Source of the DNA: Pseudoduganella dura
GTDB taxonomy: Bacteria; Pseudomonadota; Gammaproteobacteria; Burkholderiales; Burkholderiaceae_D
NCBI RefSeq assembly: GCF_009727155.1
Contig: NZ_WNWM01000002.1
Span: 3,844,001-3,908,000 of the forward strand
DNA: 64,000 nucleotides
Direction: 5' to 3'
Part shown: piece by piece, positions 60,333-64,000 of the stretch
Layout of the letters: each line of letters starts with the position of its first letter
How positions within the stretch are numbered: the first letter of the stretch is position 1
The notes under the pieces: model-generated
What the model saw: the letters and a program-made list of their open reading frames with translations, nothing else
Databases searched by the model: none
Told to the model about the DNA's origin: nothing
Program-made: the position numbers and the translations under genes

Positions 60333-61708
60333 GCGCCCTGTTCGCACGGCACGCGCTGCTGCCCGACGGCTGGCGGCGCGACGTGCTGCTGGAATGGGAT
60401 GGCGATGGCCGTTTCACCGGGGTGGCGGCCGGGACCGCGCCGCCCCTGGGTATCGAACAGGTTGAGTATGTTCTGCCCGGCATGGTCAACCTGCATTCGC
60501 ACAGTTTCCAGCGCGCACTGTCGGGTCTGACGGAAATCGCCGGTGCGGATGAACGGAACCCGGACAGCTTCTGGACCTGGCGCGACCTGATGTACCGCTT
60601 CGCCCTGGGCATCGCGCCCGGGCAGATGGAAGCCATCGCCGCCCAGCTGTTCGTGGAATGCCTGCGCCATGGCTACACCTCGGTCTGCGAGTTCCATTAT
60701 GTCCACCGTGCGCCCGATGGCGCGTTATACCCGGATGTGGCCGAGACGGCCCGGCGCGTGATCGCCGGCGCGCACCAGGCCGGCATCGGCGTCACGATGT
60801 TGCCGGTGCTCTACAGTTATGCGGGTTTCGGCGACGCGCCGCTGCGCAGCGAACAGCGCCGCTTCCGCACCGGCCCGGCGGAAATCCTGGCGATCGCCGC
60901 CGCGCTGGAACCGTTGCGCGGTACGATGGTCGAAGTTGGCGTGGCGCCGCATTCGTTGCGGGCGGCATCGGTGGCGCAGATCCGCGAAGTGCTGGCGGCG
61001 CTGCCGCCAGGGCGGCCGGTGCACATCCACATCGCCGAGCAGGAGGCCGAGGTGCGGCAGTGCATCGACCATGGCGGGCGCCGCCCGGTGCAGTTCCTGT
61101 ACGATAATCTGCCGGTCGACGAGCGCTGGTGCCTCGTGCACGCCACGCATGTGGAGGCCGATGAAGTGGCTTGCATGGCCGCCAGCGGCGCCGTCGCCGG
61201 GCTGTGCCCCACGACGGAAGCGAACCTGGGCGACGGCCTGTTCCCGCTGGCCCCGTTCCTGGCGCAGGGCGGCCGGTTCGGCATCGGCAGCGACAGCCAC
61301 GTGTCGACCAGCCCGGTCGAGGAACTGCGCTGGCTCGAATACGGCCAGCGGCTGGCGGCGCGGCGGCGCAATGTCGCGCTGTCTCCCGCGATGCCGCGCG
61401 AACGCCGCGTGGGCGATCATTTGTGGCGTGCCGCCCTGGCAGGGGGCGCGCAGGCTTCGGGGCGGCAGGTGGGCGCGCTGGCGCCGGCATACGCCGCCGA
61501 CCTGCTGGTACTGGATGAGGCGCATCCGAACGTGTCCGCGCCGCCCGAGCTGCTGAACGGGTTCATTTTCAGCGGCAACGACAACCTGGTGAAGGATGTC
61601 CTGGCCGGCGGACGGTGGGTGGTCCGTGGCCGGGAACACGTGGCGCAGGCGGCCATCGCCGCGCGCTTCAAGGAAACGTTGGCCAACCTGCGCGAGCTGC
61701 GATCATGA
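60329..61708 (+). CDS. hutF: Formimidoylglutamate deiminase
   Basis: 459 residues, an amidohydrolase with metal ligands in MVNLHSHSFQRALSG, HIHIAEQEAEVRQCI and CLVHATHVEADE, then GIGSDSHVSTSPVEELRWLE. It converts N-formimidoyl-glutamate to N-formylglutamate and ammonia, defining the five-enzyme route. The GTG at 60329 overlaps the hutG stop (GTGA) and follows GAGAGGGGA, so it is preferred over the upstream TTG. Confidence 0.93.
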   Translation: MSALFARHALLPDGWRRDVLLEWDGDGRFTGVAAGTAPPLGIEQVEYVLPGMVNLHSHSFQRALSGLTEIAGADERNPDSFWTWRDLMYRFALGIAPGQMEAIAAQLFVECLRHGYTSVCEFHYVHRAPDGALYPDVAETARRVIAGAHQAGIGVTMLPVLYSYAGFGDAPLRSEQRRFRTGPAEILAIAAALEPLRGTMVEVGVAPHSLRAASVAQIREVLAALPPGRPVHIHIAEQEAEVRQCIDHGGRRPVQFLYDNLPVDERWCLVHATHVEADEVACMAASGAVAGLCPTTEANLGDGLFPLAPFLAQGGRFGIGSDSHVSTSPVEELRWLEYGQRLAARRRNVALSPAMPRERRVGDHLWRAALAGGAQASGRQVGALAPAYAADLLVLDEAHPNVSAPPELLNGFIFSGNDNLVKDVLAGGRWVVRGREHVAQAAIAARFKETLANLRELRS

Positions 61709-62310
61709 CAACGCTGATACAGTATGCAAGCCTGCATCCCACCCCCTGGAAGAACGGCGGCGGGTGCACCACCGAAATCCTCGCGTCGCCGCCCGGCGCC
61801 ACGCTGGACGACTTCGACTTTCGCATCAGCCTGGCGACGATCGCCCAGAGCGGCCCCTTTTCCCTGTTCCCCGGCGTGGACCGCACGCTGTCGCTGGTCG
61901 ATGGCGGCAGTGTCGTGCTGGACGTGGGCAACGAGCGCAAGGTGGCGCTCAGCGACCGCGAACCGGTGGTCGCCTTTCCCGGCGAGATGCCTGTTTCCGC
62001 CACCGTGGACGGCACCCCCACCGTCGATTTCAACGTGATGACGCGCCGTGGCCGCTGCTCGCACCAGGTGGAACGCCGCGTGTTCCGCGACTATTCCGAG
62101 CTGGAGCGGCGCAGCGCGCTGACGGTGCTGTTCCTGGCCGAAGGCGACGCGCTCACCGTGCACAGCGAGCGCGAGCGCATGTCGATGGTGCTGTACGACG
62201 CCGTGGTGCTCGACCGCGAACACACGTGGATGCTGGAGGCGCCCCGTGCCACCGTCTATATTGTTGATATCATCCCCGATCACGACAAGGATGAGGATAT
62301 GGCCGAATGA
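61705..62310 (+). CDS. hutD: HutD family protein
   Basis: 201 residues with the HutD start [12 protein letters not shown] and the cupin-like [20 protein letters not shown] and [18 protein letters not shown]. HutD is conserved in hut operons and is thought to limit excess flux or urocanate build-up; its biochemistry is not settled. Four-base overlaps on both sides. Confidence 0.9.
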   Translation: MTTLIQYASLHPTPWKNGGGCTTEILASPPGATLDDFDFRISLATIAQSGPFSLFPGVDRTLSLVDGGSVVLDVGNERKVALSDREPVVAFPGEMPVSATVDGTPTVDFNVMTRRGRCSHQVERRVFRDYSELERRSALTVLFLAEGDALTVHSERERMSMVLYDAVVLDREHTWMLEAPRATVYIVDIIPDHDKDEDMAE

Positions 62311-63554
62311 GTGGATGGGACCTGCTGATCGAGAACGTGCACCTGGCCACGCTGGCCGGCGATGCGGGACATGACGGAAACGAAGGCTATGGAACCATCC
62401 GCGACGGCGCGATCGCCGTGCGCGGCGGGCGCATCGCCTGGCTCGGCCCACGCGCCGAAGCGGCGCTGCACGGCAGCGCCCGTGAAGAGCGCGACGGCGG
62501 CGGCTGCTGGCTTACGCCGGGGCTGATCGACTGCCACACGCACATCGTCCATGCCGGCAACCGCAGCGACGAATTCGAAGCGCGCCTGAACGGCGCCACC
62601 TACGAGGACATCGCCCGTGCCGGCGGCGGCATCATGTCCACCGTGCGCGCCACCCGCGCCGCCAGCGAGGAAGCGTTGCTCGCGCAGAGCCTGCCGCGCA
62701 TCCGCAGCCTGCTGGCGGAGGGCGTGACCACGCTGGAGATCAAGTCCGGCTATGGCCTCGACGAGGCCTGCGAAGCGAAGATGCTGCGCGTGGCAAGGCG
62801 CGTGGGGCAGGTGCTGCCGGTGCGCGTCGCCACCACGTTCCTGGGCGCGCACGCGCTGCCGCCCGAGTACGCGGAGCGGGCCGACGACTATATCGACGCG
62901 GTGTGCGGCATGGTGCCGGCGCTGGCGGCCGAGGGGCTCGTCGATGCCGTCGACGCGTTCTGCGAGCGCATCGGTTTTACGGCGGCGCAAACGGAGCGCG
63001 TGTTCGAAGCGGCGCGCCGCGCGGGCCTGCCTGTCAAGCTGCATGCCGAGCAGCTGTCCGACGGGGGCGGTGCCGAACTGGTGGCCCGCTATCGGGGGCT
63101 GTCCGCCGACCACCTGGAACATGTGAGCGGGGCGGGCATCGCCGCGATGGCGGCAAGCGGCACCGTTGCCGTGCTGCTGCCCGGCGCGTATTACTTCCTG
63201 CGCGATACGACGCCGCCGCCCATCGCGGCCTTGCGCGCGGCCGGCGTGCCGATGGCGGTCGCCACCGACAACAACCCGGGTACTTCGCCGATGACGTCGC
63301 TGCTGCTGGCGCTGAACATGGCCTGCACCTTGTGGCGGCTCACCCCGCAGGAAGCGCTGGCCGGCGCCACCGTCCACGCGGCGCGCGCGCTCGGGCTGCA
63401 CGGCGAGATTGGTTCATTGGCCGTGGGCAAGCGTGCCGATTTCGCGCTGTGGCGGGTCGCCCGGCCGGCGGACCTGTGCTACGCGATCGGCTTCAATCCC
63501 TGCGCCGCGGTCGTCAACGGCGGCGTGTGGCGCGCACCGGCGGTGCCCGCGTGA
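62307..63554 (+). CDS. hutI: Imidazolonepropionase
   Basis: 415 residues. Metal-binding [20 protein letters not shown], then [17 protein letters not shown]-like [19 protein letters not shown] and the late [15 protein letters not shown]. It opens the ring of imidazolonepropionate to N-formimidoylglutamate. It overlaps hutD and the following transport gene by four bases each. Confidence 0.96.
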   Translation: MSGWDLLIENVHLATLAGDAGHDGNEGYGTIRDGAIAVRGGRIAWLGPRAEAALHGSAREERDGGGCWLTPGLIDCHTHIVHAGNRSDEFEARLNGATYEDIARAGGGIMSTVRATRAASEEALLAQSLPRIRSLLAEGVTTLEIKSGYGLDEACEAKMLRVARRVGQVLPVRVATTFLGAHALPPEYAERADDYIDAVCGMVPALAAEGLVDAVDAFCERIGFTAAQTERVFEAARRAGLPVKLHAEQLSDGGGAELVARYRGLSADHLEHVSGAGIAAMAASGTVAVLLPGAYYFLRDTTPPPIAALRAAGVPMAVATDNNPGTSPMTSLLLALNMACTLWRLTPQEALAGATVHAARALGLHGEIGSLAVGKRADFALWRVARPADLCYAIGFNPCAAVVNGGVWRAPAVPA

Positions 63555-64000
63555 GGGCGGCCGTTCTTGCGGCGTTCCTGTTGCTGTTCGCATCGCTTGC
63601 CTGGTCCGCGCCGGAAGACCAGGGCACGCTGCGCATCGGCTCGAAGCGCTTTACCGAATCGTACATCCTCGCCGAGGTGGTGGCGCAGACGGCGGCGCCG
63701 CATGTGAAAGTCGAGCACCGGCAAGGGCTGGGCAACACGGCGATCGTGCTGGCGGCGCTGAAGAACGGCGACATCGACCTGTACCCCGAATACGTGGGCA
63801 CGATCGACCAGGAAGTGCTCAAACACGACACGCCGACGAATCTGGCGCAGATCCGCCGCGAGCTGGCGGCGCTGGGCTTCGGCATCGCCGTGCCGCTCGG
63901 CTTCAACAATACCTACGCGCTGGCGGTGCGCGGCGATGCGGGCATCGGCACGCTGTCCGATCTCGGTCGCCACCCGGAGATGCGCTTCGGTCTTTCCCAC
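63551..64000 (+). CDS. QAT-family ABC transporter substrate-binding protein (partial), candidate histidine uptake
   Basis: The GTG at 63551 overlaps the hutI stop (GTGA). A signal peptide (to about 20, ending AWSA) precedes [40 protein letters not shown] and LYPEYVGTI, the glycine-betaine/choline (OpuAC/OsmF) binding type. In Pseudomonas a similar transporter (HutX with W and V) carries histidine, and the overlap with hutI supports the same role here. It is open to the window end, so the length and any fused permease are unseen. Confidence 0.85.
   Translation, partial: MRAAVLAAFLLLFASLAWSAPEDQGTLRIGSKRFTESYILAEVVAQTAAPHVKVEHRQGLGNTAIVLAALKNGDIDLYPEYVGTIDQEVLKHDTPTNLAQIRRELAALGFGIAVPLGFNNTYALAVRGDAGIGTLSDLGRHPEMRFGLSH

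Overview
The window is high-GC betaproteobacterial chromosome, most like the Massilia / Pseudoduganella branch of Oxalobacteraceae. This is inferred from gene content (type-B L31, rho next to trxA, a HutF/HutG-type histidine pathway), GC-rich codon use and the palindromic intergenic repeats beside rho. No 16S rRNA or unique marker is present, so the taxon is not proven.

Left backbone (1-18.2 kb): a gene tail at the window edge; a NarL/LuxR-type regulator; a LysR regulator; an AmiC/UrtA-like binding protein; and a minus-strand run of 2Fe-2S subunit, molybdopterin subunit, SDR and a two-component-propeller histidine kinase. These are followed by cytochrome c, an aldo/keto reductase, a Kef-type antiporter, an alpha/beta hydrolase, a frameshifted SnoaL/epoxide-hydrolase-like gene, and a LysR gene divergent from an SDR plus NADP-reductase pair.

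Integrated island (about 18.3-35.1 kb): inserted at the 3' end of tRNA-Leu(CAA). An imperfect ~91-bp copy of the tRNA 3' end plus its terminator marks the far end, and matching pairs of TACCAAC sites at 12-bp pitch lie just inside both ends. From the tRNA inward it holds a P4-type tyrosine integrase, an unknown protein, an AlpA-like regulator, a chain of six genes joined by ATGA overlaps and ending with a RepA/AAA ATPase and a TubC_N-like protein, a coiled-coil protein, an HK97-fold major capsid protein without portal or terminase, and a MobV-like relaxase gene split by a frameshift. The AT-rich left half is cargo: three different proteins with HEPN-type R-x4-H motifs (one an ApeA-like anti-phage protein) and a translationally coupled pair of membrane proteins, embedded in unusual repeats. 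The island looks like a phage satellite or integrative/mobilizable element carrying a defence cargo.

Right backbone (35.1-64 kb): a DUF6445 oxygenase-like protein, a small secreted protein, an FtsH-like membrane AAA/metalloprotease, a solute-binding protein coupled to an ArnT-like glycosyltransferase, rpmE2, rho, trxA, a response regulator coupled to a very large hybrid kinase (NMT1/THI5-like sensor, five PAS, HisKA, ATPase, REC, Hpt), hutC, ada with a 2OG-Fe(II) oxygenase, a YtcJ-like amidohydrolase, an aldo/keto reductase and a LysR. The window ends with hutU-hutH-hutG-hutF-hutD-hutI and the start of a QAT-type ABC transporter gene. These are tightly coupled and probably controlled through a HutC operator lying inside the hutU promoter.
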